Positions 39,215 through 50,157 of a DNA stretch of 64,000 bases are shown one piece after another (within the stretch, counting starts at the first letter, position 1; every line of letters begins with the position of its first letter). Below the pieces are notes generated by a model. That model was not told where the DNA came from. It saw nothing but the letters and a program-made list of their open reading frames with translations, and searched no databases. A program made the translations under genes and the position numbers. The stretch is from Hydractinia symbiolongicarpus (taxonomy: Eukaryota; Cnidaria; Hydrozoa; Anthoathecata; Hydractiniidae), in the NCBI RefSeq assembly GCF_029227915.1, contig NC_079888.1, positions 5,157,001 to 5,221,000 on the forward strand, read 5' to 3'.

Positions 39215-39281
39215 CAGCCTCGATCCCAGGACCTCTAGCGTTTTTTGATATGATACGCTACAGGCCCTGGGATTAAGGTTG
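39215..39281. repeat. Foldback repeat
   Basis: CAGCCTCGATCCCAGGACCT continues to CTAGCG (39240) and pairs with 39255-39281 reversed (CGCTACAGGCCCTGGGATTA onward) with about four mismatches and a 14-nt loop. Probably a short MITE or foldback element; GC-richer than its surroundings. Confidence 0.7.
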
Positions 39282-39812
39282 ATGTCTGTTTGTCTTCGTC
39301 AATACTCTGCTAATGCATATCTATTTTTTTTCCAAGTTAATTTAACCTTGCCGTCCCAAAAGTAAAAAGAGGCAACAGATGCTAAGACGCTTGGTTCGGA
39401 GATATTAACTATAAACCTTAACAGATAAATTAAAGCTTTGGAGTTTCTGTTTCTCATTTTTTTTAATCATATATTTTGAGGCAATATCTAACGCGCATGC
39501 CTATAACAAACATTTATGGTGCCTTAAAAACATATTTTTTATAATCAGGTGCCTGCTATTTATACAATATATGAATTAGAATTAGAATTAATTAATTTGG
39601 GGATTTTAAATTAACCCAATTAATTAAATTATTCAGGACATAAAACTTTATACTTTTCACTCCAATTGTTGTTTCAACTTTCTATTCGAAGAAGTGTCAT
39701 TATGTTACATCACCTAAGATTTCATAACATCAGAATTTTATTTATTAAATCCACGTATTTTCTTCATAGTTGTAAATGTTACTTAAAGAAGTATACTATT
39801 ACTAGTCGTTAG

Positions 39813-39927
39813 CCCGTGGAAAATCCACGGGTTCGCCTGTCCTTTTTATACCGCATTGCGTGCTTCGCGCTATTGCGCAGCTAAGCTTCCATTTTGCGTG
39901 ACAGACAGACAGACAGAAAGACAGACG
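39813..39927. repeat. Hairpin CCCGTGGA/TCCACGGG followed by (GACA)n
   Basis: 8-bp perfect arms (39813-39820 and 39824-39831) with an AAA loop, then a GC-richer tract and a GACA microsatellite at about 39899-39927. It has the look of a dispersed repeat end. Confidence 0.6.
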
Positions 39928-40939
39928 TAACATATTTTTTATATAATTCTTGAAATCCTTTGAACTTTAGATTGTGTAACTGTGCTACAATAATAACACG
40001 AAACTGAATCTTTAAACTTTCATTTCCTTTATTGAATGCAATGATAAAAATAGTTTAGTGGGTGGAAGGTAAATTAAAAGAAAAGTTACACAGGGTTAAT
40101 TGAGTTGTGTTAACGTGACTTTTCATGGATGTACGACACTTATGTCACAAAAACTAAATGCAGAGAATGGTAATTTATAATTAACTACAAACAAAACATG
40201 TTACGAAATGGTTCTTTGATGTCAAGGCTCAAGAGTAAAGAAAATGACGTTGACTGCAGCTTGTATTTCTAGAGTTTATAACGTCTCATTGTGATATCGA
40301 CAGGTAAGAGGATCTGGTGTGGCTGATGTTATTCTAGATTGCAAAGTCATTGACAAACATGGTGGCATATTGTCATACAGAATATGACGCATACATCCCT
40401 TTCGAAAAACGCTATTTTTAAATTTTGTTTACAGTTTGCAGTGGGAGATGTGTATTAGTTCTTAAGTGTCTTTCAAAGAGGATGAAATCTTTGCTCGAAT
40501 AAATCTACTTACTTAGGAGTACTCGATGTTATCTGGAAACTGGCGTAATATACTTATGAAACTTTTCTTCATCCTTTATAGTGATGCACAAAACAGCTTT
40601 ACTTCTATTTGATTACACAGACTATACTCGCCCGTCATGATCAAAGTCCGATCGGAGTAAACCATTTTTAGAAGAGAATAAACATACCATTTCATCCTTA
40701 TTGTGGTCAAAGTCGATAAACTTTTCAAACTAATTATAAGGTTTGTAATCATCACATCCTTTTTTTCCCTCTCTTTCCTATATTTTGAAATCAGCTATAA
40801 TTATGCAATTTGTTTTGGAATAAATTTTACTTGCATTTTAAAGTTTTTTAATTGAGCTACTTAAATTAATCCTGTTGATACTCAAAATGGTGACATTCCT
40901 AGAGGCAATAAAGAGAATCCAATACTAAAAAAAGTGCTG

Positions 40940-41190
40940 CAATTTGATAAACTATCACCTTTACAACTTTATCTTGATATAAACTCCATGATAAAAGTGT
41001 TATAAGATATAAGGAAGATGTTATTCTTTTAGTAGTCTCATAATATAGGTAGGAAAATACACTCGATATTACATAATTCAAACGTTGCAGAAGTGTGCTT
41101 TGTTTAATCTTCTTCCATAAACATTTCTTCACCCAAGAAGGTGTTGTAATTTCATAAACTATAAGTTTTACAAATTTTATCTTTTATACA
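40940..41190 (-). pseudogene. Decayed pieces of the secreted-protein gene family next to copy A
   Basis: Two pieces (about 40947-41000 and 41138-41190) resemble the conserved 3' flank of the family (GTGTTGTATTTTGATAAACT-like). Between them 41112-41137 on the minus strand resembles part of exon 2 (GAAGAAATGTTTATGGAAGA versus AAAGAAATGTTTAAGGAAGA). No complete exon survives. Confidence 0.45.
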
Positions 41191-41223
41191 TTAAAAAACT
41201 AGATTAAGAAAATGCATATGTTT

Positions 41224-41644
41224 TTAGAAGTAGCCAAGATGTCCTTCTTTCGCTTTTCTTGCATATGCTTTTCCAAAATCATCATCACTTAATTCGGAAC
41301 TAACAGAAAAACCAGGAAAATTGTCTGGCGCGGAATCGTCTTTCTTAAACATTTTTTTACCCAGTAACCTGTTACACAGAGTAGGAGTGGCTTTGCACAG
41401 TCGAAGGACTATCTCGCGCTAAACAAGAGATAATAAAGTTGTAGGCAAGATACGTATCAACGTTAAATAAAGCTAAGTAAGTATGGTACGAACTGTATTG
41501 TATTTAAAACGTTTTCTGTTATTCACTTACCCCCGTCTCTTGTTGCTTTTCTTCCTTAGGTTTAAGAAACCACCCGCTTGCAAGACTTTCCACACTTTGC
41601 ATTGTCAATACAACGAGAAAAGTAATTGTAATAATGTGCACCAT
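41224..41644 (-). CDS. Small secreted C-x6-C protein, copy A (divergent), 102 aa
   Basis: Two exons on the minus strand: 41644-41531 and 41418-41224, phase 0, GT-AG intron of 112 bp; 38 + 64 aa. N-terminal signal peptide (MVHIITITFLVVLTMQSVES), linker LASGWFLKPKEEKQQETG, core REIVLRLCKATPTLCNRLL with C-x6-C, basic GKKMFKK, acidic and Pro-containing spacer, and C-terminal DDDFGKAYARKAKEGHLGYF. Compared with B-E the linker is two residues longer, the spacer differs, and the end is GYF rather than FHG. The family is unknown to me; secretion and one disulfide are inferred. Blocks conserved between A and the others define the core: LCK..P..CN.LLGK.MFK and DDFG.AYARK. TATA box at 41743-41749. Confidence 0.85.
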
Positions 41645-41742
41645 TGTGAAGAATACTGCGCTATTAAAGTTATTTTTCTTTACTTGGGATATTTTGATAG
41701 TTCTCTACTTATTCTGTTTTGCTAAAAATCTGAAATTTCTGC

Positions 41743-41749
41743 TTTTATA
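41743..41749 (-). promoter_or_regulatory. TATA box of copy A
   Basis: TATAAAA on the minus strand, 105 bp before the ATG, followed upstream by the block ACTCTAACTGCGGATGTGA shared by all copies (seen on the plus strand). Confidence 0.75.
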
Positions 41750-41829
41750 CTCTAACTGCGGATGTGAGATGTTTCTTGTTGTCAATTCAACAGAAACTCA
41801 AAATGTAAAATGTTCCGATATCTTGTGAT

Positions 41830-43440
41830 TCATGCGTTTTCTGGTGTCTTGTGCGTCTTAGTATCCTCAGAATTGTCAGCATTTGTCTTGCAGTGAATAT
41901 GTCCAGAAATCATTTTGACTTTCTGAGAAATAGTGTGAATTGTTTCATTCCATGCACCTGAAAATGTTGCGTACATAGGTACAACAAAAAACTTTCACAA
42001 TTGAAACAAGAAAAGACAGAATCATCTAACGGCTTTGTTGACCGAGAAGACAAATTTGAAGACGTGATATAGGGCTTGTGACGGGAAAATGTACCATCAT
42101 GCTAGCACTATACAGTAAGAGAATTATATTATGAAGGAGGGAAAACACTCGAATTTTTTCAACCTCTTTACATAAAGAAATCAAGAATTATATAATGAAT
42201 GCGAAAACTTTTTCCCCGTGTTGCAATATATAAAAATATTTTTTGTGTTCCCCGGGACGTTTTTGTTTTGCTGCAAAAAAATTTAAATATAGGATACGAT
42301 GGAATTGATACATGCGCGTGCTATGTATCATGTTGTCCTTCGTGAGCATGAGCAGTCCCTCGTGTCACCCTAGTTATAAAGCATTAATATGTCCAAGATT
42401 GCAAAAAAAAATTATTTGTATACATTAACAACAAAACTAAAAACTGTGACATTTTCCTTTGATGAGTACAATGTGAAGTTCTAACGATACCTGGTGGCCG
42501 ATCTAATGTACGTGTGGGTGGCTATTTCTATTATCTCTTTGATATAAGGCCACTTGATCCTATTAAAAATTATTAATTTCTGTTTCATTTTTAATATAAA
42601 TTTACCAGCTGTAATTGGTGTTGTAGCTATAGATGTTGCGGATATGTCGTAGATCTTGTCGTTTTTCTATATGTTTCTACAAACTGTAGAAACATCTATA
42701 TCTTGTTTTTGGTTTAGCTAAGGTTGCGAGAAAATTATTTATCGAAAAATACATTACATCCGAAATACTATAATGTTGTGTACTGGATTTACGAAACTGT
42801 TTATCTGCACTACAGTGCTCCACTTGGTTGGACTCGCTTTACCAGCACTGTAACACTTACCCTGGTTTTTAACGTCGGCCACACAGTTAATTGTGGTTTA
42901 AGCTAGCATTTCGACGCCAGGTTCCTTGGTTAGTAATCTTAATTTATTATAATAATGATATAACGATAATGCATTCAGTGCATGTAATAAAAGCAGTCGC
43001 TAAACTTATTCTGGGAGAAACTTTAGGAGGACGGGTCATTGCTGAGGTCATATAATATTTCGAAATTAACTACATTTTTCACTGTACTTACAACTGTGTG
43101 AGTCTTCCGATGGGTCAATCAACTATTCTCATATAATAATATTGTCGGCAAATTATTACACGAATAATTATTTGTTGTAGTCTAATATACATGTATTATG
43201 TTAATAAAATAAATAAGTAAAAAAGTCAGCGAATTTATTAATTGGATTACTCAACAATCCACAGGAGTAAGCAAATTGAAAAAACTTGATGTTAAAATTT
43301 TATTTGTTTTTTTATGTGTCGAAAAAGGTTATTCTAACATGTGATATAAAGTTTCAAACATAATTGTAATTCAATTTACAATTAAAATCAAGAATGGAAA
43401 CAATAATTGACTTAAAACACTTGATTTTAAATGCTCCGTT
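41830..43440. other. Region upstream of copy A without recognised gene
   Basis: Similarity to the other copies' promoters ends at about 41800. A perfect 11-bp hairpin with a 3-nt loop (ATGTTTCTACA, 42671-42681 and 42685-42695) is the only structure seen. Confidence 0.4.
42671..42695. repeat. Perfect 11-bp inverted repeat
   Basis: ATGTTTCTACA - AAC - TGTAGAAACAT. Confidence 0.7.
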
Positions 43441-43449
43441 TTGAAAATT

Positions 43450-44500
43450 CAAGCAACCAAGTCTAGTAAGGTCACATTGAAGGGACTTTAAAAAGGTATA
43501 ACGAAATCTACTAATACGAGAAAATTCAACGGAAAGACTTAGTGCTTATTAAAAAGTCTCGTTATTTTCATGTAGTTAGAAGTCCACTTGTGGAAATGGC
43601 GAAGTTACATGACTGTTTTAAATTCCTACTCGATAAATAATTTTCGCATCGCCAGAGAATATCTTAAAATAAGGTGGTTTGAGTGTTACTTTGGTTTTAA
43701 AGGATACAACGCAAGACTAAGTTCCGGAAAAATATAAATGGTTTGAAATAAAAAGTGGTGTTTTATTTTTGCTCATTCTTTTCTTTAACCTAAAAATGTA
43801 GTTTTTCTTTAACTTACTTGCTTCCTACTATTTCATTGTTGCTCTTCATTTTATTACTTAACGCAAGATTTTGTATACCAATTCGTTAATGCAGTAAGAA
43901 TTGCGGTAAAAATACGAAACAGTTCAAAAAGTTGCTTGGCATTTCCGCATTCATTCGGTATATATTTGAAAACCTAAAGTTAATTTAAAGAAGATGTAGA
44001 CAGCCCTTGGTAAATACTAACTAAATTTTATGACACACTAAATCTTTATCTTAGGAATGAAGCTAGCATTTCCTTCTGAAAGATTATTGTTTAGAAAAGA
44101 AATGATTCAGCGCATCCATGATAGCTTAAGCCTGAGAAAATAATATTTAGCCTTTAAACCTTTAAAACTGTGGAATGCGTTTTTCTTGGCTGTTTAAACT
44201 CAAATATTCAACGCATCCATCCTACCGACATTACATAAAAACAATAACAATAAGGTGACGCCTTTACAGCTTCCCTGAAGATTATGTGTTGCAAAGTTTC
44301 ACTGAAAGGTTAATATTGCAAAACGTAATTTCTCATAATTACTGTAACATTATCAATTTCCAAAGAACAAAACGTCAAAACCACCCTTCCATTTCAATGC
44401 TTTACGCGTGCTATGTAAATTTTAAATCTTCGTTCGTTTCAGGTGCCTTGTAACTTTAACCTTGTTTCCAATTATTATTACTAAATATATCATTTTGAAT
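43450..44500 (-). repeat. Gene-less remnant of a secreted-protein family locus
   Basis: 43455-43775 aligns throughout with the 3' flank of copies B-E (shared TCACATTGAA, AAAAAGTCTCGTTATTTTC, TTTTCGCATCG, GTGGTGTT). 43800-44300 aligns with their distal 5' flank (shared TTAACGCAAGATTTT, AAAAAGTTGCTTGGCATT, GATTCAGCGCATC, CGCATCCATCCTACCGACAT). The exons and the proximal promoter that lie between these flanks elsewhere are missing, so a copy in minus orientation has been deleted here. Confidence 0.7.
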
Positions 44501-45032
44501 ATTAGAGGGTACAAACTCGTTTACAGTTCAAGATGAAATAGAAATGTAAAAGAAAGAATTTGATGACTTTTTTGAATACAATTTACATCTTGTCACAAAT
44601 TTATAGCTTAAAACAAAAAAAACGTAATAAAGGCTAAAAAGGTGCAATCAGGGAAAACAACGTCACATTGCTCGGACTTCAAGCGGCAGGTATAACAAAG
44701 GCCGCAAATACGACATAATCCAACATATGAACTTAATCCTCATTAAAAAGTCTCGTTATTTTCGTATAATTTAAAATCTGCTTGCGCCGACTGTGAAGTT
44801 ATTCGAATGCTCTAAATTCTTACGCGTTATATAGTTATCGCATCAAGTGCTAATATCTTGAAATAAAGTGTCCGAGTGTTGCGTTGGTACTAATGGATAT
44901 AAAGGGAAACTAAATTACTGAAAAATAAAAATGACTTGACATAAACAATGGTGTTGTATTTTGATAAACTGTAAAGCTTACAATTTTAATACTATAATTT
45001 AAACACTAGAATTAGACAAATGATTACTATGT

Positions 45033-45448
45033 TTAGCCATGAAAAACAGAAAGATGTTGTTCTCGCAGTTTTCGTGCATACGCAGAACCAAAGTCATTCA
45101 ACTCACTCACTTCCAAACTACCAAAAACTTTTTGAAATTCGTCCTTTTCTTCCTCTTCTTCCTTAAACATTTCTTTACCCAATAACTTGTTACAGAAAGC
45201 AGGATTTGATTTGCACAATTGAAGGACTATCTCACGCTAAACAAGAGATAAGAAAATTACAGGTAAAGTGTTATTATTATATTTTAAAGATGTATGTTAC
45301 GAATTGTATTTTATCTAAACGTTTTCTGTTTTTTACTTACCCCCGACTTTTGTGGCTCCTTGGGTTTAAGAAACAACCCGCTTGCCAAACTTTCAACACC
45401 TTGCATTGATAAAACAACGAGAAAAGTAATTGTAATAATGTGCACCAT
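45033..45448 (-). CDS. Small secreted C-x6-C protein, copy B, 103 aa
   Basis: Exons 45448-45341 and 45236-45033, phase 0, intron 104 bp with GTAAGT donor; 36 + 67 aa. Signal peptide with core ITITFLVVLSM, probable cleavage near VESLA-SG, linker GLFLKPKEPQKSG, core LCKSNPAFCNKLLGKEMF, Glu-rich spacer and C-terminal block DFGSAYARKLREQHLSVFHG. The terminal Gly could be an amidation signal. Exon 1 is identical in protein to C-E. In exon 2 it differs from C at four residues (I to L, E to Q, R to S, D to N). Lies head-to-head with copy C in a large palindrome. Secretion is inferred; function unknown. Confidence 0.88.
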
Positions 45449-45547
45449 TGTGAAGAATACTGCGCTATTAAAGTTATTTTTCTTTACGTGTGATATTTTG
45501 ATACTTTTCTACCTGTTCTGTTTTGATAAGAATCTGAAACGTCTCAC

Positions 45548-45554
45548 TTTTATA
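45548..45554 (-). promoter_or_regulatory. TATA box of copy B
   Basis: TATAAAA on the minus strand, 106 bp before the ATG, same spacing as in C, D and E. Confidence 0.8.
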
Positions 45555-46011
45555 CTCTAACTGCGGATGTGAAGTGTTTCTTGTTGTCATTTAAATGGTG
45601 TCTGCAAAAATTAAGGGTGACGGAACAATTAAAAATGTGCCGTTTTTTTTTAATATTTCTCAATGGCAAGGAAAAGTAATTGCAAAGGACGCAAAATGTA
45701 TCCGATCAATTGTGTTTGACGCGTTGGAAAGATCGATCATTTACAATTGCTTGACCTTCTATGTTGATCAAATAACATATTTAAAATTTTTTGTAACGGT
45801 AACCATTGCAGTGCACATTCTCTCTCTGCTACTTTCTTTTTATTTCTTTATCAAATTTTACCTTGTTTCTTAGCACTTGTTTTTACTATGCAATGAATAA
45901 ACTCTTGACTTCTCTTACAATTTTCACTGATAGGTTTCGATTGCTTAGTTATGCCGTTTGCTGCTTAAAAACATGTAGATAGATAGATACATAGATGTGC
46001 ATATTTTACAT

Positions 46012-46332
46012 GGCTAGCCTCACAAATATCGAGGGATATACCCTGTCTATTATTTCCAGGAGGGGCCATGGCGTAGATGGAGAGTCCTAGAGTATTTAAT
46101 GCTCATTTTGAGCTACGCAGACCCAATTAGAGCCCGCGCTCTACAAGACAACTCCCGGCAACATCCAACGGCTCACACAGTATGCCATCTTCCCAATTTC
46201 CCTCACATGGCTTGGGTTAACCCGGGGCTATGGTAACATTCACTCGCCCATGTTGAATCGCCGTCAAGAGGAATCGAACCCCGGTCTCCCGCACAGAGTA
46301 CGAGAGCTATAACCACTAATCTACGGCGCCAC
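46012..46332 (-). mobile_element. tRNA-derived SINE inserted in the palindrome
   Basis: On the minus strand an A box (within TAGATTAGTGGTTATAGC, about 46307-46324) and a B box (GGTTCGATTCC, 46270-46280) are followed by a GC-richer body ending near 46012. Absent from the mirror position beside copy C, so it inserted after the inversion-duplication. Confidence 0.8.
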
Positions 46333-46390
46333 ATGTAAAGAAGTGTTTGGACATGTAAAGAAGTGTTTGGACATGTAAAGAAGTGTTTGG
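46331..46390. repeat. Three perfect 20-bp tandem copies
   Basis: ACATGTAAAGAAGTGTTTGG repeated three times without mismatch, abutting the SINE head. May derive from target-site sequence amplified at insertion. Confidence 0.95.
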
Positions 46391-47974
46391 ATTAGGAGCG
46401 ACATTTCACTCACTGAAAATCAACATTCTCATTTATTTAATTCACAAGAACAAAAATATATAAGTGATACAGTCTTTGAAGATAATGATAAAATGGTAAG
46501 GTTTTAGACAATTGAAATTGCTTTTTTCCATTCCCCTGAAACGTGTTGATAATAGGACGTATAAGTTAAACATTGTTTGTTGCGAAAGAATTTAGAAAAA
46601 TACTTCATTTAATAACCCATGGTTAGAAGTATTATAGTTAATATATTTAGCACAAAAATTTAAAGCAGCTGTGTGGATAGATTTCTTTTTTAATGGGTTC
46701 GTATCGTAAATGTATGGGATTATAGCTTTCTTTTACTACTTACCTCAAGATTCTCTATGCTTTTCCCATAAGGCAGCATGAAAAAATTAGAAAAAGGAGT
46801 TTAAGAAGTTGCTTGCCATTTGCGCATTCATTCAGTGTCTTTGATAAAAACATAAAGTTAATTTAAACAACATTGAAGTGGCTTTTGGTAAATACTAACT
46901 ACATTTTCTGACACATCAGTCGTTATAATCCTTTAGGTCATTAAAATTTCTTAAAGAGAGTCCGAATGAAAATATAGCTTGGTTATTACAAACAGTCAAG
47001 AGTAGGGAAAACTGGGTGATTATCCAATTTTAAGTTTGCAAAAGGGTTTTTACATTTTATATTAAAGAATAATTTTGAAAACAAAACTGTCATCCTTCTA
47101 TTTTTTTTTGAATTGATTGTTGGTGATCAATGAACGCCTGGATTTACAATAGTGGAATTCAAGATTTCCTAAAACACATATCATCTTAACATCAATTTGC
47201 ATATAGAACAAAATGAAGAAACAGCTATATAACAACGTTTCATGTAACAATGAACGTATAATTTGGGGAATAGCTTGGTTATTACAAACAGTCAAGATTG
47301 CGGAAACAGGGTTATTATTCCACTTTAAATTTGTAAAAGCACTATTAAATATTATGTCTGAGAATTAGGTTGGAAATAAAACTGTCATTCCTTTATTTTT
47401 ATTATCGAATTAATTGTTTTTGATCACTGAACGGCTGGGTTTACAGTACTGCCATTTAGGAATTCCTACAACACGCATCACTTGCATTTAGAAGAAAATA
47501 TAGAAACAGCAATACAACAGTGTGTCACGTAACAATGAACGTTTAATTTTGAGAGTGTTACAGGATTCCCCTTCTCAGGGTATGCTTTGTTCATGAAAAG
47601 TGCTTCTCAAGTCTTATTGTGTTTGAAAGGTTATGCTGTGATTGAAGACCGTGAAATGTGTTACCTGCAGCTAAAAAACATTTTGATTTAATACCATCAC
47701 AATTGTCATCCTTGTTCCATAATTTTCTATGATTTCTAAAGAAAAAGAATTCCTCTGCTTTAAGAGAATAAAAGACACAATAAAAACAGAATACCCTTTC
47801 ACTGACCTTCTAGCAATTTAGGAAGAGCACATTCTGTCCGTCATCAAAGTAATATTCTTTTTTAGGATTTCCGTTAACGTTGCGTTTTTATTTCCTATAT
47901 CATAATTTCGGAAGGCAAATCTTTATCTTAGGAAATAAGCTAGCATTTCTTTCCAAAAGAGTATTATGTAAGAA

Positions 47975-48275
47975 AGAAATGATTCAGCACATCGGCAATA
48001 GGTTAAGCCTGAAAGTATAATGTTTAACCTTTAAACTCTTTCCTGGATGTTTATTCTGCAGTGCAACGCATCCATCCATCGTATCGACATTACTTTGTAA
48101 AATAACAATTTATAGCTTCCCTGAAAGGTGAATGTTGCGAATTATGGTAGGATGGATGCGTTGCAGCATACTTGAGTTTAAACATCGAAGAAAAAGACGT
48201 TTCTCAAAATTATTTTGAAGGTTTTAAACTTAACTATTATACTTCTAGGTTTAATCTATCGCCGATGAATAAATC
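47975..48275. repeat. Centre of the palindrome
   Basis: The arm 47975-48100 (GATTCAGCACATCGGCAATA, GCAACGCATCCATCC) meets its reverse complement at 48148-48275 (GGATGGATGCGTTGC, ATCGCCGATGAATAAATCAT) across about 50 bp. Confidence 0.75.
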
Positions 48276-49279
48276 ATTCTTCTAAATACTAATCTTAGTA
48301 CAAAACGGCAACTTAGTTTCAAAAATAAAGATCTACCTTGCGATATTATGATAGAGCTAATGAAAACGTTACAATAACGGAAATCATAAGAAGGAAGACT
48401 ACTTTAAACACAGGTAGAATGTGCTCTACCTGACTTTTTAGAAGGTCATAGAGAGGGTATTCCGTTATTGTGTCTTTTATTCTCGTGAGGCAGACAAATT
48501 ATTACTACTTAGTAGCCATGAATAGTTATGGAGCAAGGATAACAATTTTAATGGTATCAAATCAAAATGTTTTTTTTTTTTGAAATAGTTGCAGATAATA
48601 CATCTCATGGTCTTTAATCATATTATAACCCTTTAAAAGGAATAAAACTTGAGGAACATTTTCCAAGAACAAAGCATACACTGATAAAAGGAAACCTGTA
48701 CTACTTCCTCAATATATACGCTCATTGTTACCTAAAACACTGTCAAATTGATGTTACTTGTTTTTATTCTGTATGCAAATTGATATTAAGATAATGTGCG
48801 TTTGATAAAAATCTTTAATCATACCATACGCCTTCAAAAGGAATAAAACTTGAGGAACACTCTCTAAGAGCAAAGTATACACTGAGAATGTGAAACCTGT
48901 ACAACTTCCTTTATATATACGCTCATTGTTACGTAAGACACTGTCAAATTTATGTTACTTGTTTTTATTCTGTATGCATACAAACGTAAGTAGCAAGGGC
49001 TAATTACGTTTGGTTTAAATTAACTTTTTGTTTTTATCAAAGACACTGAATCAATGCGCAAATGCCAAGCAACTTTTTAAACTCCCTTTTCCTAATTTTT
49101 TCATGCTGCCTTATCGGATAAGCATAATAAATCTTGCGTTAGGCAATAAAGGAAAGCTGAATTTTCCTAAGTGAATGAAATACAATGAGGTAAATCAGTT
49201 AAAAGAAACGTGAAAGAACAGCTTAAAAAAGAAAATGTCAAAAAAAATACTTTTTTTTCTTTAATCGGACAAGTGCATT

Positions 49280-49573
49280 TTAAATTAAAATACTCATTAG
49301 AAGTTCCACACTGAATACAAAAATGTTCGTTTTTTTCTTAGCAAATAAAATGCCAAATAAAAAGGAGACACCCAGCATTGATACAGGAACAAAAACAAAA
49401 AATTCAGGCACGTCTGATTTAGGTAAAAGTGATAAGGTCAAGCAATTGCAAATGATAGATCTTTCCCACGCATCAAACACAATCGAACGGATACATGTTG
49501 CGTCCTTTGCAATTACTTTTCCTTGCCATAGAAAAATATTTAAAAAACGGCACATTTTTGATTGTTCCGTCAC
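49280..49573 (-). other. Divergent ORF upstream of copy C (97 codons), probably not a gene
   Basis: Reads away from copy C, starting about 60 bp beyond its TATA box. Contains WQGKVIAKDATCIRSIVFDA and a hydrophobic C-terminal half (GVSFLFGILF). A similar frame lies at 54781-55068, but the equivalents beside B and E are shifted or closed, so conservation is of DNA rather than protein. Could be a conserved promoter block or an antisense transcript. Confidence 0.3.
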
Positions 49574-49635
49574 CCTTAATTTTTGCAGACATCATTTAAA
49601 TGAGAACAAGAAACACTTCACATCCGCAGTTAGAG

Positions 49636-49642
49636 TATAAAA
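49636..49642 (+). promoter_or_regulatory. TATA box of copy C
   Basis: GAGTATAAAA; TATAAAA begins 106 bp before the ATG. Confidence 0.8.
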
Positions 49643-49741
49643 GCGAGACATTTTAGATTCTTATCAAAACAGAACAGGTACAGCAGTATCAAAATATCAC
49701 GAGTAAAGAAAAATAACTTTGATAGCGCAGTATTCTTCACA

Positions 49742-50157
49742 ATGGTGCACATTATTACAATTACTTTTCTCGTTGTTTTATCAATGCAAGGCGTGGAAAG
49801 TTTGGCCAGCGGGTTGTTTCTTAAACCCAAGGAGCCACAAAAGTCGGGGGTAAGTAAAAAACAGAAAACGTTTAGATAAAATACAGTTCGTAACGTACAT
49901 CTTTAAAATATAATAACAACACTTTACCTGTAATTTTCTTATCTCTTGTTTAGCGTGAGATAGTCATTGAACTGTGCAAATCAAATCCTGCTTTCTGTAA
50001 CAAGTTATTGGGTAAAGAAATGTTTAAGGAAGAAGAGGAAGAAAAGGACGAATTTCAAAAAGTTTTTGGTAGTTTGGAAGTGAGAGAGTTGGATGACTTT
50101 GGTTCTGCGTATGCACGAAAACTGCGAGAACAACATCTTTCTGTTTTTCATGGCTAA
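49742..50157 (+). CDS. Small secreted C-x6-C protein, copy C, 103 aa
   Basis: Exons 49742-49849 and 49954-50157, phase 0, GTAAGT donor and TTTAG acceptor; 36 + 67 aa. Same layout as B: signal peptide, linker, REIVIELCKSNPAFCNKLLG core, EEEEEKDEFQKVFGSLEV spacer, and C-terminal DDFGSAYARKLREQHLSVFH plus Gly. Its exon 1 differs from B, D and E at three third positions (GGC, GTG, GCC), all silent. First copy of the tandem series C-D-E. Start chosen because the ATG opens the signal peptide and the TATA spacing is fixed. Confidence 0.88.

Larger units (their letters stand above)
38568..40940. other. Intergenic region right of the Polinton
   Basis: No gene recognised. Holds a foldback repeat (39215-39281) and a hairpin-plus-microsatellite repeat (39813-39927). 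Confidence 0.45.

Noticed and set aside
45595-45873. Plus-strand 92-codon ORF behind the promoter of copy B with a hydrophobic tail
   Set aside because: Its frame and start differ from the equivalents near C and D and the tail is AT-driven; conserved DNA rather than a gene.
46240-46332. Possible tRNA gene on the minus strand
   Set aside because: Has A and B boxes but no closed acceptor stem and continues into a SINE body.
46331-46390. CRISPR-like direct repeats
   Set aside because: Repeats are contiguous with no spacers, and the genome is eukaryotic.
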